From: Candidatus Corynebacterium gallistercoris
GTDB lineage: Bacteria > Actinomycetota > Actinomycetes > Mycobacteriales > Mycobacteriaceae
Reading direction: 5' to 3'
Length of the DNA: 64,000 nt
Assembly (NCBI GenBank): GCA_019114175.1
Contig: DXFZ01000057.1
Location: 1-64,000, forward strand
The notes under the pieces were generated by a model, which ran no database searches, was not told the origin of the DNA, and saw only the letters and a program-made list of their open reading frames with translations. Of the stretch, positions 41,011 to 50,630 are shown one piece after another (position 1 is the first letter of the stretch; the number at the start of each line of letters is the position of its first letter). Both the position numbers and the translations under genes were made by a program.

Positions 41011-41035
41011 CTGTTATTTTTGGTGCGACGCCGCC
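41011..41035 (+). repeat. Dispersed repeat at the 3' end of the M20 peptidase gene
   Basis: CTGTTATTTTTGGTGCGACG followed by CCGCC. On the minus strand it encodes the last residues VAASHQK and includes the TAA stop. With the copy at 40164-40187 in opposite orientation it brackets the LeuA-like gene and its leader. Confidence 0.65.
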
Positions 41036-42423
41036 ACGCGCGCCAGGAACAACAGCTCTGCCGCCGCGATATCGCGTATTTCGCTGGGGGCCACGGACTC
41101 ATCGGCGGAGTGAATGCGGCACAGGGGCTCCTCGATGCCGTACAGCGCCAGCTCCGCGCCTGGGAACTGGGAGAGCAGCTTGTTGGTCAGCGGGATGGAG
41201 CCGCCGGAGCCGACCTCGATGGTCTCCTTGCCATAGACATCGCTTAGGGCTTGTGTGAGGCCGCGCAGGTACGGGCCGGAGGTGTCCGCGCTGAAGGCTT
41301 CGGCCAGGCTGACGCGCTCGATCTCCATCTGCGCGTTGACGTTCTTTTCTTGTTTCTGCTTTTCCAGGTGAGCGATGAGCGTGTCCTGGGCCTCCTTGGG
41401 GTCCATTCCCGGTGGCACGCGCAGGCTCACCACCGCGCCGGCGTATCCGGGCACGGAGTTGATGGAGTCCGCCACGGAGAGCGAGTCCAGTCCGGTGATG
41501 GTGATGGAGGGGTTGGTGACGGTGAGGTCGTTGGGTGCCCAGCCGGAGTCCTGGCCGAGGACATCCACGCCTTCGAGGACGCCCGCGTTGTCCCGGAACG
41601 TGGCCTCATCGGGGCCCACGCCCTGCCAGCGGGTGGTGGGGGTGAGGCCCTCCACGGCCACGAGGCCCTGGTCATCGTGCAGGGTGCCGAGCAGCTTGAT
41701 GAGCTCCACCAGGGCATCCGGTGCGGCACCGCCGTATTGGCCGGAGTGCATGGGCTGGGCGATGGTCTTGAGCTTCACGATCACGGGGGCGGAGCCGCGC
41801 AGGGCGGTGCAGATGCTGGGCTCGCCTAGGGCATCGTTGCCGGAGTCCGCGATCATGAACAGGTCGGCTTCGAAGAGCTCGGGTTGGGCTTCGAGGAGGT
41901 CCTCGAGGCCGTAGCCGCCGCGCTCTTCGGAGCCTTCCACGATGACGCGGATGCCGAGCTTGCCCAGCTCCGGGTGTTCTGCTTGGAGCTGCTTCATAGC
42001 CTCCAGCACGGCCACGTGCATGACCACGTGCCCCTTGCAGTCCGCGGCGCCGCGGCCGTACCAGCGGCCATCGCGTTCGGTGAGGGTCCAGGGGTCATTG
42101 GTCCACTCGGCGGCGTCGCCTGCTGGTTGGACATCGAAGTGGCTGTAGAGCAGCACGGTGGGGAAGCCCTCTGCGGCCTCGCGGTGGCCCACGATGGTGG
42201 TGGAGCCATCGGTGGTTTCGATGCCTTCAACGCTGATGCCGGCGGCGCGGTAGGTGTCAATGGTCCACTGCGCTGCCCCGGCGTTGTGCTCTTCTAGTCC
42301 GGGAGTGGAGTGGACGGACTGGAAGGCCACGAGTTCTTTGAGGTTGTCAAAGATCTGCGGCATGCGTTCCTCGATGAGGGAGAGTACCTGTGCTTTGTCT
42401 ATTGCCTTGTCCATGGTGTTCAT
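41014..42423 (-). CDS. M20-family metallopeptidase (dipeptidase)
   Basis: A 469-residue zinc peptidase. Motifs: VLLYSHFDVQPAGD (first metal His/Asp), GRGAADCKGHVVMHVAVL with the bridging Asp, EGSEERGGYGLEDLL with the catalytic Glu pair, a dimerisation domain in the middle, and a late SGGSIPLTNKLL. The start at MNTMDKAID (42423) is chosen because the upstream in-frame stretch covers the CIRCE operator. Likely role is dipeptide hydrolysis in the cytosol. Confidence 0.9.
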   Translation of the reverse strand: MNTMDKAIDKAQVLSLIEERMPQIFDNLKELVAFQSVHSTPGLEEHNAGAAQWTIDTYRAAGISVEGIETTDGSTTIVGHREAAEGFPTVLLYSHFDVQPAGDAAEWTNDPWTLTERDGRWYGRGAADCKGHVVMHVAVLEAMKQLQAEHPELGKLGIRVIVEGSEERGGYGLEDLLEAQPELFEADLFMIADSGNDALGEPSICTALRGSAPVIVKLKTIAQPMHSGQYGGAAPDALVELIKLLGTLHDDQGLVAVEGLTPTTRWQGVGPDEATFRDNAGVLEGVDVLGQDSGWAPNDLTVTNPSITITGLDSLSVADSINSVPGYAGAVVSLRVPPGMDPKEAQDTLIAHLEKQKQEKNVNAQMEIERVSLAEAFSADTSGPYLRGLTQALSDVYGKETIEVGSGGSIPLTNKLLSQFPGAELALYGIEEPLCRIHSADESVAPSEIRDIAAAELLFLARVAASHQK

Positions 42424-42485
42424 GGTCTTCCACTCTAACGCTTCGGCCGGTGCGGGCCGGGCCACACCTTGCAGCCGCTGGGGTG

Positions 42486-42530
42486 GAGTGCTAAAAACGA
42501 GACTTAGCACTTGGATAAACAGAGTGCTAG
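42486..42530. promoter_or_regulatory. CIRCE operator with a third half-site (HrcA control of groEL)
   Basis: TTAGCACTT (42504-42512), 9 nt, GAGTGCTAG (42522-42530) is a CIRCE element, the HrcA binding site for heat-shock repression. A further half-site, GAGTGCTAA (42486-42494), lies exactly 9 nt upstream of the first, so three half-sites alternate in orientation with constant spacing. It is 120 bp upstream of groEL and close to the divergent peptidase start. Confidence 0.88.
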
Positions 42531-42632
42531 ATAAAAACACCGTCAGATGCAGTGAGGGTGGGCGCCGCGACATTCGCCCATCCGGCCGTCGCGGGCGCTG
42601 GGTCTGAGCCGTACGTGTCGCGCCAACTCTAA

Positions 42633-44294
<1,662 letters not shown>

Positions 44295-44314
44295 GCTCCC
44301 TTGCTGCCTCTTCA

Positions 44315-44347
44315 CCCCTGCGGTCTCCCGCGGGGGTTTTCTTTTTT
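44315..44347 (+). terminator. Rho-independent terminator of groEL
   Basis: CCCCTGCG (44315-44322) pairs with CGCGGGGG (44329-44336), with a 6-nt loop, followed by TTTTCTTTTTT. The U-run is at the same time the T-tract of a dispersed-repeat copy. Confidence 0.88.
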
Positions 44348-44364
44348 GGGTGCGACGTCACCCC
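44336..44364 (+). repeat. Dispersed repeat fused to the groEL terminator
   Basis: GTTTTCTTTTTTGGGTGCG followed by ACGTCACCCC in noncoding DNA. It uses the terminator's U-run as its AT-rich half. Confidence 0.6.
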
Positions 44365-44687
44365 GCCTCCAACCCCTTTGGTTAACAGAAGGTGAACAAG
44401 GTAACCCATATGGGGGTAGAAAAAGGGAAGCTGAAAGATGCGGCGTGCGTGACGGATGTGCTCTAAAAATCGCCCATGACCTGCATGTTAGGCTGTACTT
44501 GCTCAGGAGCTGTGTGAATTTCTGGCAAACAACTGGAAAAATCTGTCATTTGGGGTTGTGCTTCGCTGGCAGTTGATTAAAGTAGTGCCCAGACGGCCTC
44601 GAGACAGGGGCGTCGCAGTAATCAAACACCACTAGCTAGCGCTCCTCACAGCGCGCTGGCGCCTCTGACTCTTAAGGGAGAATCATC
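44348..44687. other. 340-bp AT-richer region upstream of the porin gene
   Basis: No convincing ORF is present; an in-frame stretch to 44576 lacks a ribosome site and protein-like composition. It contains spaced GTTAAC / GTGAAC / GTAACC boxes (44383-44406), which resemble direct-repeat response-regulator sites, and probably the promoter and a long leader of the porin mRNA. A small inverted repeat (GCGC-type) lies just before the ribosome site. Confidence 0.4.
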
Positions 44688-44819
44688 ATGGATCAAGCAC
44701 TCGAGATCATCAAGCAGCTGGACGCTTTCTTCGGCGGCTTCAAGGACATTTTCTCCGGCCTGGGTTCCGTTCTGGGTACCATCGCTGAGTGGGCAGGCCT
44801 GAACAAGAAGGAAGACTAA
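44688..44819 (+). CDS. PorA-like cell-wall channel peptide (43 aa)
   Basis: A 43-codon gene reading MDQALEIIKQLDAFFGGF, then KDIFSGLGSVLGTIAEWAGL, then NKKED. It has no signal peptide, is amphipathic and mostly helical, and matches the size and style of corynebacterial PorA/PorH porins that oligomerise in the mycolate outer membrane and may be O-mycoloylated on serine (Ser23 or Ser27 here). Location between groEL and ppk2 is the known porin locus. The ribosome site AGGGAG lies 8 bp upstream, and a strong terminator follows. Only one porin gene is seen where C. glutamicum has porH and porA. Confidence 0.8.
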   Translation: MDQALEIIKQLDAFFGGFKDIFSGLGSVLGTIAEWAGLNKKED

Positions 44820-44842
44820 TCTTCTTCTGCTGAACCGCATGT

Positions 44843-44866
44843 AACCCCGGCTCCGGCCGGGGTTTT
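44843..44866 (+). terminator. Rho-independent terminator of the porin gene
   Basis: CCCCGGC (44845-44851) pairs with GCCGGGG (44856-44862) across a 4-nt loop, with AA before and TTTT after. It isolates the porin gene as its own transcript. The remaining gap to ppk2 (44867-45083) is AT-rich and probably carries the ppk2 promoter. Confidence 0.9.
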
Positions 44867-45083
44867 GCATGTGTGCCCCATTGCTGCTCGGTAGCAGAAT
44901 TACTTCAAAAGACTGCAGGGTTAATGTGCAAAAATTGCGAAAACGGGCAATAAGTCTGTAGTGAAGTATAGTAGATGTGCTACTTTTCGGTGCTGGTGCC
45001 ATACCCCCGCTAGGGCAGCCGATTCCGGGCCGCCGGACTAGACTGAAGGGTGTTGAACAACCCCGATAGGAGCCCTGCAGCGG

Positions 45084-45995
45084 ATGAGCGATAACAGCGT
45101 TAACACTGACCAAGACGATTTCCACATCGTGGACCTGGCCGCCACCGAAGGCTACCTGGTGGACGATTCCGACGAGGACGATCCCACCCTCATCACCCCG
45201 GACGGGCACCGAGTAGACACCTGGCGCGATGGCTACCCCTACGACGAGCGCATGAGCCGCGAGGAGTACGAGACCACGAAGCGGGCCCTGCAGATCGAGC
45301 TGCTGAAGTGGCAGAACTGGACCAAGGACACCGGCCAGAAGCACATCATTCTCTTCGAAGGCCGGGACGCCGCCGGTAAGGGCGGCACCATCAAGCGCTT
45401 CAACGAGCACCTGAACCCCCGCGGCGCGCGCACCGTGGCCTTGGAGAAGCCCAGCGAGCGTGAATCCACCTCCTGGTACTTCCAGCGCTACATCCAGCAC
45501 TTCCCGGCGGGCGGGGAGATCGTCTTCTTTGACCGCTCCTGGTACAACCGCTCCGGCGTGGAGCGCGTCATGGGCTTTTGCACCAACGATCAGCACGCGG
45601 AGTTCCTCCGCGAGGTTCCCATGCTGGAAAACATGATCATGGGCTCCGGAATCTCTCTGACCAAGCTGTGGTTCTCCGTGACCCGCAAGGAGCAGCGCAC
45701 CCGCTTTGCCATCCGTCAGGTGGATCCAGTGCGTCAGTGGAAGCTATCGCCCATGGATCTGGCCAGCTTGGACAAGTGGGACGATTACACCCGAGCCAAG
45801 GAAGAGCAGTTCCGTTACACGGATACCAACGAGTCCCCGTGGATCACCATTAAGTCCAATGACAAGAAGCGCGCACGCATCAACGCCATGCGCTACGTCC
45901 TCTCCAAGTTCGAGTACTCCGGCAAGGATCACGAGATCGTGGGGGAGCCGGACCCGCTCATCGTCAAGCGGGGCCGGGATCAGATCGGGGACTAG
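45084..45995 (+). CDS. ppk2: Polyphosphate kinase 2
   Basis: A 303-residue PPK2 that transfers phosphate between polyphosphate and nucleotides. Walker A is EGRDAAGKGG at residues 92-101; then RYIQHFPAGGEIVFFDRSWYNRSGVERVMGF with the Walker B/lid Asp and Arg residues, and a C-terminal KWDDYTRAKEEQFRYTDT. Length fits the single-domain class I. It is convergent with the hypothetical gene, overlapping by 4 bp. Confidence 0.95.
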   Translation: MSDNSVNTDQDDFHIVDLAATEGYLVDDSDEDDPTLITPDGHRVDTWRDGYPYDERMSREEYETTKRALQIELLKWQNWTKDTGQKHIILFEGRDAAGKGGTIKRFNEHLNPRGARTVALEKPSERESTSWYFQRYIQHFPAGGEIVFFDRSWYNRSGVERVMGFCTNDQHAEFLREVPMLENMIMGSGISLTKLWFSVTRKEQRTRFAIRQVDPVRQWKLSPMDLASLDKWDDYTRAKEEQFRYTDTNESPWITIKSNDKKRARINAMRYVLSKFEYSGKDHEIVGEPDPLIVKRGRDQIGD

Positions 45996-46348
45996 CGAGC
46001 CTTTGCGCGCGCATTGATCTCGGTGGCTTGAGCTGCCGGTTTCTGCAAGGAAACGACGATGCGAGTGAAGCGCTCATTACGTAGCTCAATCACAACTGTG
46101 TCCTCGAAGCCGTCGACGTTCCAAAACTGGCGCTCACCCTCAGCATGAAAAGTTCCGGAGAGTTTTTGCCTGAATCTCAAACCGGGTCCACGCCACCCTT
46201 TGGGCTCGGTTTTCATCCCTGGGTCATGTGTTGCTCCTCGCACGTGATCCCAAGGAATATCAATTCGGCGGGTGAAGGACCAGAGTTTATCCAATCCTGT
46301 GGGTTCAATAGTGAGCGCGCCGTCAGACAGGGTAAGTACATTGCCCAT
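45992..46348 (-). CDS. Hypothetical protein, PH-like beta-rich fold
   Basis: A 118-residue protein starting MGNVLTLSDGALTIEPTG. Alternating beta strands (ITIEP, IDIPWDHVRGATHD, DTVVIELRNERFTRIVVSL) suggest a small bacterial PH-like domain; no catalytic motif is visible. It follows the TetR gene by 10 bp and is likely its co-transcribed target. The pair is visibly less GC-rich than the flanking genes. Confidence 0.6.
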   Translation of the reverse strand: MGNVLTLSDGALTIEPTGLDKLWSFTRRIDIPWDHVRGATHDPGMKTEPKGWRGPGLRFRQKLSGTFHAEGERQFWNVDGFEDTVVIELRNERFTRIVVSLQKPAAQATEINARAKAR

Positions 46349-46358
46349 TGTGGACTCC

Positions 46359-46754
46359 TCATGCTTTCTTTCGGTTGAATCTGGCCAGCAGGTGCTGGCC
46401 AATCTGTGTGGGATCGTCAGAGAAACAAAGTGCAGTTGCTCGTGTGATTAGATGCGATAATTCTTCATCGGGATTACTCATCTCCAGCAGGGATATGAGT
46501 ACGAAGTCCTTCGAATCGGAGTCAACATCGTGATCCAATGCGCGTTCACATACTTGTCTCAGAGCAGCGCGGGCAAGGCCATGCTTGGAACCGAAAATTT
46601 TGTAGAAGCTCGCTCGATTCATCTCTAGCGCGGCAAGGATTGCGTCAACTGATGCCGCGTCAAAGCCTTCTCGGCCGAAGAGTCGCGTTGCTCGGCGCAG
46701 AACTTCAACTTCGTCAAAGGTGCGTGGCCGTCCCATGAGTTTCATACTACCCAT
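46359..46754 (-). CDS. Short TetR-family regulator
   Basis: A protein of up to 131 residues with a standard TetR N-terminal HTH (GRPRTFDEVEVLRRATRLFGREGFDAASVDAILAA, then MNRASFYKIFGSKHGL). The ligand-binding domain is unusually short, about 70 residues against the normal 130 or more, so it is either a minimal or a truncated member. Start choices are MGSMKL (46754), MKLMG (46745) or MGRPRTF (46736). A perfect inverted repeat at 46754-46775 is the probable operator. Confidence 0.78.
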   Translation of the reverse strand: MGSMKLMGRPRTFDEVEVLRRATRLFGREGFDAASVDAILAALEMNRASFYKIFGSKHGLARAALRQVCERALDHDVDSDSKDFVLISLLEMSNPDEELSHLITRATALCFSDDPTQIGQHLLARFNRKKA

Positions 46755-46775
46755 TCTAGAATAATTTGTCTAGAA
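46754..46775. promoter_or_regulatory. Palindromic operator of the TetR gene
   Basis: TTCTAGA (46754-46760), 8 nt, TCTAGAA (46769-46775) is a perfect 7+7 inverted repeat immediately upstream of the regulator, as expected for TetR autoregulation. It sits between this gene and the end of the peptide synthetase gene. Confidence 0.65.
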
Positions 46776-46790
46776 CCTTCGGTGTGAAAA

Positions 46791-49700
46791 TCAGCCCCAG
46801 ACCTCGATCGGGTTGCCCTGCCAGCGCGTGGCGGTGGGCACCTGGTCGCCCCGCATCACCAAGGACGCCGGCCCCACCACGGCCGCATCTGACACGTGAG
46901 CAGACGGTAAGACTACTGAGTGGGGGCCGATGGTGGCGCCGTCGCCCACAACTACCTCACCCAAGCTCATGACGCGATCCTGGAACAGGTGCGTCTGCAG
47001 CACGCAGCCCGGCCCCACAGAAGCCCCGGCGCCGACCCGCACCAAGTCCGCCTCCGGCAGCCAATAGGAATCCAGCCAGGCACCGCGGCCCACCTTCGCG
47101 CCCAGGCAGCGCAGGAAAACGTTCAAGCTGCCCGTGCCGAGGGTGTGGGAGAGGAACCACGGGCCGGCGACGGTCTCCACGAACTGATCCTGCAGCTCAT
47201 TGAGCCACACGAACTTGCTCCACAGGACGTGATCGCCAGCGGCAATCCGGCCCACGCATAGCCACTTCACCGCCACGGTCAGCACGGCGGCCACCAGTCC
47301 GGCCGCCACGAGGATCAACCCGGAGGCCAGCAGCGCGCCCACCACACCGAAACGCATGAGCATCCCCTGCCACGCCCACACGCAGCCGCCCGCAATCGTC
47401 GCAGAGGCCATGGGGGCGGTCAGGCGGAGCGTCTCCACGGCACCGCGGGCGGCTTTCACGCCGAAGCCGGGGTTGTAGGTGCGGGCCTCGCTCTCGGTGT
47501 CCACGGTGGACCGGCGCAACCGCTCCGGTGGGGAACCGATCCAGTTGGAGCCGGACTTCGTCTTCGCCGGAGTAGAAGACAGCACAGCCACCAGGGAGTT
47601 CTTCTTCAGGTGACGTTCCGGGCCAGCGATGCCGGAGTTGCCCAGGAAGCTGCGCTTGCCGACCCGCGTGTGGCCGGTGCGCATCCAGCCGCCGGGGCCG
47701 AGCTCGTAGCCGCCGACCATCGTGTCATCGGCCAAGAACGCGCCCTCCTTCACCTCGGCGAACCGCGGCACCATCACGGCCGTGGAGATCTCCGCATCCT
47801 TGCCCACCTTCGCGCCTAGGGCCCGGAACCACAGCGGTGTTAGCTGCGCGGCATAGAGGGGGAACAGGTGGGTTCGGGCGGCGTCCATGAGGCGCTGGAT
47901 CGCCCACACGCGCCAGCCGGTGGCGCTGCGCACGGGCGTCACACCAGGAGTTAGACCCACGGAAAGCGCCCGCACCGCAAGGAACGTCAAACTCACATAC
48001 ACCCCGAAGGCGGCCAACCCAGCCACGGCCGATAGGCCCACCACGGCGGGGAGGGTTGGGGCGGTGGCGTCGCTATCAAGAACAACAAGAACCACCGCGG
48101 CGCCGCACAAGACAGCCAACCACGGCAGCGCGGCCAAAGCCACGGCCGTGGCGGCGAAGGCCCAGACCCAGCCGCGAACCCGAGGAGCAGGGGAATCGGG
48201 GAACGCGGAGCGGGCCTTACCCACCTTCTTCGCCGGAGAACCGGCCCACCGCTGCCGGGCCTTGACCTTGCCCATCACGGCGGAGCCGGGCTCCACGTAC
48301 GCCCCCGCGCCGATCCTCGTGCCCGGAAGCAACACGCTGCGCGCACCGACGGTGGCTCCGGTGCCGATGCGGATTTCGCCCACGTGCAGCACGTCCCCCT
48401 CCAGCCAGTGGCCGGAAAGATCCACCTCCTGCTCCACGGCGGCGGCCTCGCCCAAGCGCAGCAGGCCCGTCACCGGGGGCAGGGAGTGCAACTGTACGTC
48501 CTTGGCCACCGTTGCGCCCAACCAGCGCGCGTAGGTGGACATCCACACCGCGCCGGAAACGTCCAGGGCGCCGGAGGTATCGGCGATGCGCTCGGCGGCC
48601 CAGATGCGCAGGTGAACGCTACCGCCGCGGGGATAAGAGCCCGGCGTGATGCCGCGGGTGAGCAGGCGGATGATCGCCGCGGACAGGGGCAGGCGGCCAA
48701 GCGGGGTGGCGAACACCACCACCAGAAGAACGCACAGCCACACAGGCACCGCCACGGCCCACGCCACGCACGCCGCGGCGAGGAACGCGTTGGCCACGCA
48801 CAGCCACGTCACCCAGCGGGCGCCCGCCAGCGTGAGCGCCGGAACCTGCCAGGCTGCCTGTGCCAGCCGGGTGCGCCAGCCGACCGGCTGAGCGGGTTCG
48901 GAGGGTGCGGCGGCAGCCTGGCCAGCGCCGCGCAAGGAATCCACGTAGGCGGCGAAGGCTCCCAGCCGGGAGTGGTCGTACAGATCCCGCACGCTCACCG
49001 TGGGCACCTCCTGGCGCACCCGGCCAATAAGGGTGGCCGCGCCCAAGGACGTGCCGCCCAGGGTGAAGAAGTCCGCGCCCGCGCTGGTCACAGCGGTTCC
49101 CAGCGCATCGGACCACAGCCCCGCCAGCCAGGCCTCGGTCTCCGTATCGAAGTGCGCCTCCCCGCGGGAGGGCAGCGGCCACGGCAGGGCCTTCTTGTCC
49201 ACCTTGCCGCTGGTGGTCACCGGCAGCGAGTCCAGCGGGCAGAGCCTTGGCACCATGGCGGCGGGCAGGCGCGCGGCCAGGTCCGCTTGTGCTGCGGTGA
49301 CATCAAAGTCATCCGCACTCCCGGCCTCCGGGGAGACGTACCCCACCAGCACCTTGTCCCCGCCACCGGTGGTCTGTACCACCACGGCGGCGCTGCGAAC
49401 ATTATCCAGGGCGGCCAGCGCGGCATCGATTTCTCCCAGCTCAATACGCCGCCCGCCGATCTTCACCTGGTCATCCACGCGGCCCACGAAGTACAGGCCA
49501 TCGGCCTCCAGGCGGACGTGGTCGCCGGTGCGGTAGGCACGCTCCCAGCCGAGGGTCTCCATCGGCGCGAACTTCTCCGCGTCCTTGGCCGGGTCCAGGT
49601 AGCGGGCCAGGCCCACGCCGCCGATGATGAGCTCGCCGGTCTCACCAACGGCCACAGGCTGGTTGTCCCCGTCCACCACGGCCAGGTCCCAGCCATCGAG

Positions 49701-50630
49701 CGGCAGGCCGATGGACACCGGCGAGGCCCCGTCCATTTGCGCGCCGCAGGCCACCACGGTTGCCTCCGTGGGGCCGTAGGTGTTCCACAGCTCGCGGCCG
49801 GGGGTGGCCAGGCGGCGGGCGAGTTCCGGCGGGCAGGCCTCGCCGCCGAAGATGAGCAGCCGCACGGCGTCCAGAGCCTCGTCCGGCCAGAGTCCGGCCA
49901 GGGTGGGCACGGTGGAGACCACGGTGATGGACCGGGCGATCAGCCACGGGCCCAGATCCACGCCGGAGCGGACAAGCGCCCGCGGTGCCGGCACCAGGCA
50001 CGCGCCGTGCCGCCAGGCGAGCCACATTTCCTCGCAGGAGGCATCGAAGGCCACGGATAGGCCGGCGAGCACTCGGTCGCCGGGGCCGAGCGGCTGGTCC
50101 TGGCAGAACATGCGCGCTTCCGCGTCCACGAAGGCCGCCGCGGATCGGTGCGTCACGGCCACGCCCTTGGGCTTGCCGGTGGAGCCGGAGGTGAAGATGA
50201 TCCACGCGTCGGTCTCCAGGTCCGGGCCGGTGGTTGTTGTTTTTTGGTGCGACGCCACCCCCACGTACTCAAACCCCGCAGCCGTGAAGTGGCCGGCCAC
50301 GGCGGCCTCCCCGAACACGAGATCTGCGCGCTCTTGTGGGTCGTCAGCATCAACGGGAACGTAGGCCGCTCCAGCGGCGATGGTGGCGAGGATGCTGATG
50401 TATAGCTCCCGGTCGCCCGAGGGCATGCGGATGCCGATGCGGTCGCCACGCCTGATGCCTGCGGCGTGAAGGTCGGCGGCGCGCTCGGTGATGAGGCTGA
50501 TGAGCTCTCCGTACGTGACCACGCCCCGGCCATCGTCGATGGCTGGGGCGTCTGGGTGGTTGTCCGCGGTGGCGTGGAGGATGTCCAGCAGTGTGCGTGG
50601 GGCGGGGGCGTGGTCGCTGCGGAGGAACAT
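46791..50630 (-). CDS. Pls/PosA-type membrane nonribosomal peptide synthetase
   Basis: A 1279-residue A-T-membrane enzyme. The adenylation domain (1-480) has FTSGSTGKPKG at 146-156, NTYGPTE at 283-289, YRTGD at 366-370 and TSGKVDKKAL with Lys476. The carrier domain (about 500-560) has LGGTSL with Ser528 for phosphopantetheine. Three membrane pairs (about 600-650, 820-890, 1075-1125) alternate with three soluble blocks rich in left-handed hexapeptide repeats (about 700-800, 935-1035, 1170-1275). This is the layout of epsilon-poly-lysine synthetase, whose C-terminal blocks polymerise one amino acid. Pocket residues D196, A197, E200, S239, I260, G262, T284, V292, V293, K476 suggest a basic amino acid such as lysine. 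It is coupled to the MarR gene upstream. The C-terminal blocks differ from classical condensation domains. Confidence 0.9.
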   Translation of the reverse strand: MFLRSDHAPAPRTLLDILHATADNHPDAPAIDDGRGVVTYGELISLITERAADLHAAGIRRGDRIGIRMPSGDRELYISILATIAAGAAYVPVDADDPQERADLVFGEAAVAGHFTAAGFEYVGVASHQKTTTTGPDLETDAWIIFTSGSTGKPKGVAVTHRSAAAFVDAEARMFCQDQPLGPGDRVLAGLSVAFDASCEEMWLAWRHGACLVPAPRALVRSGVDLGPWLIARSITVVSTVPTLAGLWPDEALDAVRLLIFGGEACPPELARRLATPGRELWNTYGPTEATVVACGAQMDGASPVSIGLPLDGWDLAVVDGDNQPVAVGETGELIIGGVGLARYLDPAKDAEKFAPMETLGWERAYRTGDHVRLEADGLYFVGRVDDQVKIGGRRIELGEIDAALAALDNVRSAAVVVQTTGGGDKVLVGYVSPEAGSADDFDVTAAQADLAARLPAAMVPRLCPLDSLPVTTSGKVDKKALPWPLPSRGEAHFDTETEAWLAGLWSDALGTAVTSAGADFFTLGGTSLGAATLIGRVRQEVPTVSVRDLYDHSRLGAFAAYVDSLRGAGQAAAAPSEPAQPVGWRTRLAQAAWQVPALTLAGARWVTWLCVANAFLAAACVAWAVAVPVWLCVLLVVVFATPLGRLPLSAAIIRLLTRGITPGSYPRGGSVHLRIWAAERIADTSGALDVSGAVWMSTYARWLGATVAKDVQLHSLPPVTGLLRLGEAAAVEQEVDLSGHWLEGDVLHVGEIRIGTGATVGARSVLLPGTRIGAGAYVEPGSAVMGKVKARQRWAGSPAKKVGKARSAFPDSPAPRVRGWVWAFAATAVALAALPWLAVLCGAAVVLVVLDSDATAPTLPAVVGLSAVAGLAAFGVYVSLTFLAVRALSVGLTPGVTPVRSATGWRVWAIQRLMDAARTHLFPLYAAQLTPLWFRALGAKVGKDAEISTAVMVPRFAEVKEGAFLADDTMVGGYELGPGGWMRTGHTRVGKRSFLGNSGIAGPERHLKKNSLVAVLSSTPAKTKSGSNWIGSPPERLRRSTVDTESEARTYNPGFGVKAARGAVETLRLTAPMASATIAGGCVWAWQGMLMRFGVVGALLASGLILVAAGLVAAVLTVAVKWLCVGRIAAGDHVLWSKFVWLNELQDQFVETVAGPWFLSHTLGTGSLNVFLRCLGAKVGRGAWLDSYWLPEADLVRVGAGASVGPGCVLQTHLFQDRVMSLGEVVVGDGATIGPHSVVLPSAHVSDAAVVGPASLVMRGDQVPTATRWQGNPIEVWG
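48063..48086 (-). repeat. Dispersed repeat in the peptide synthetase gene, copy 1 (inverted)
   Basis: GGTGGCGTCGCTAT followed by CAAGAACAAC, encoding VLDSDAT in a variable stretch between membrane segments (near residue 852 on the minus strand). Confidence 0.6.
50233..50259 (+). repeat. Dispersed repeat in the peptide synthetase gene, copy 2 (best match)
   Basis: GTTGTTGTTTTTT followed by GGTGCGACGCCACC, the fullest copy in the window. On the minus strand it encodes VASHQKTTTT (about residues 125-134) between A-domain core motifs, where homologues normally have a short variable loop. Confidence 0.75.

Noticed and set aside
44301-44576. 91-codon open frame after groEL
   Set aside because: It runs through the groEL terminator, has no ribosome site, and its composition is not protein-like.
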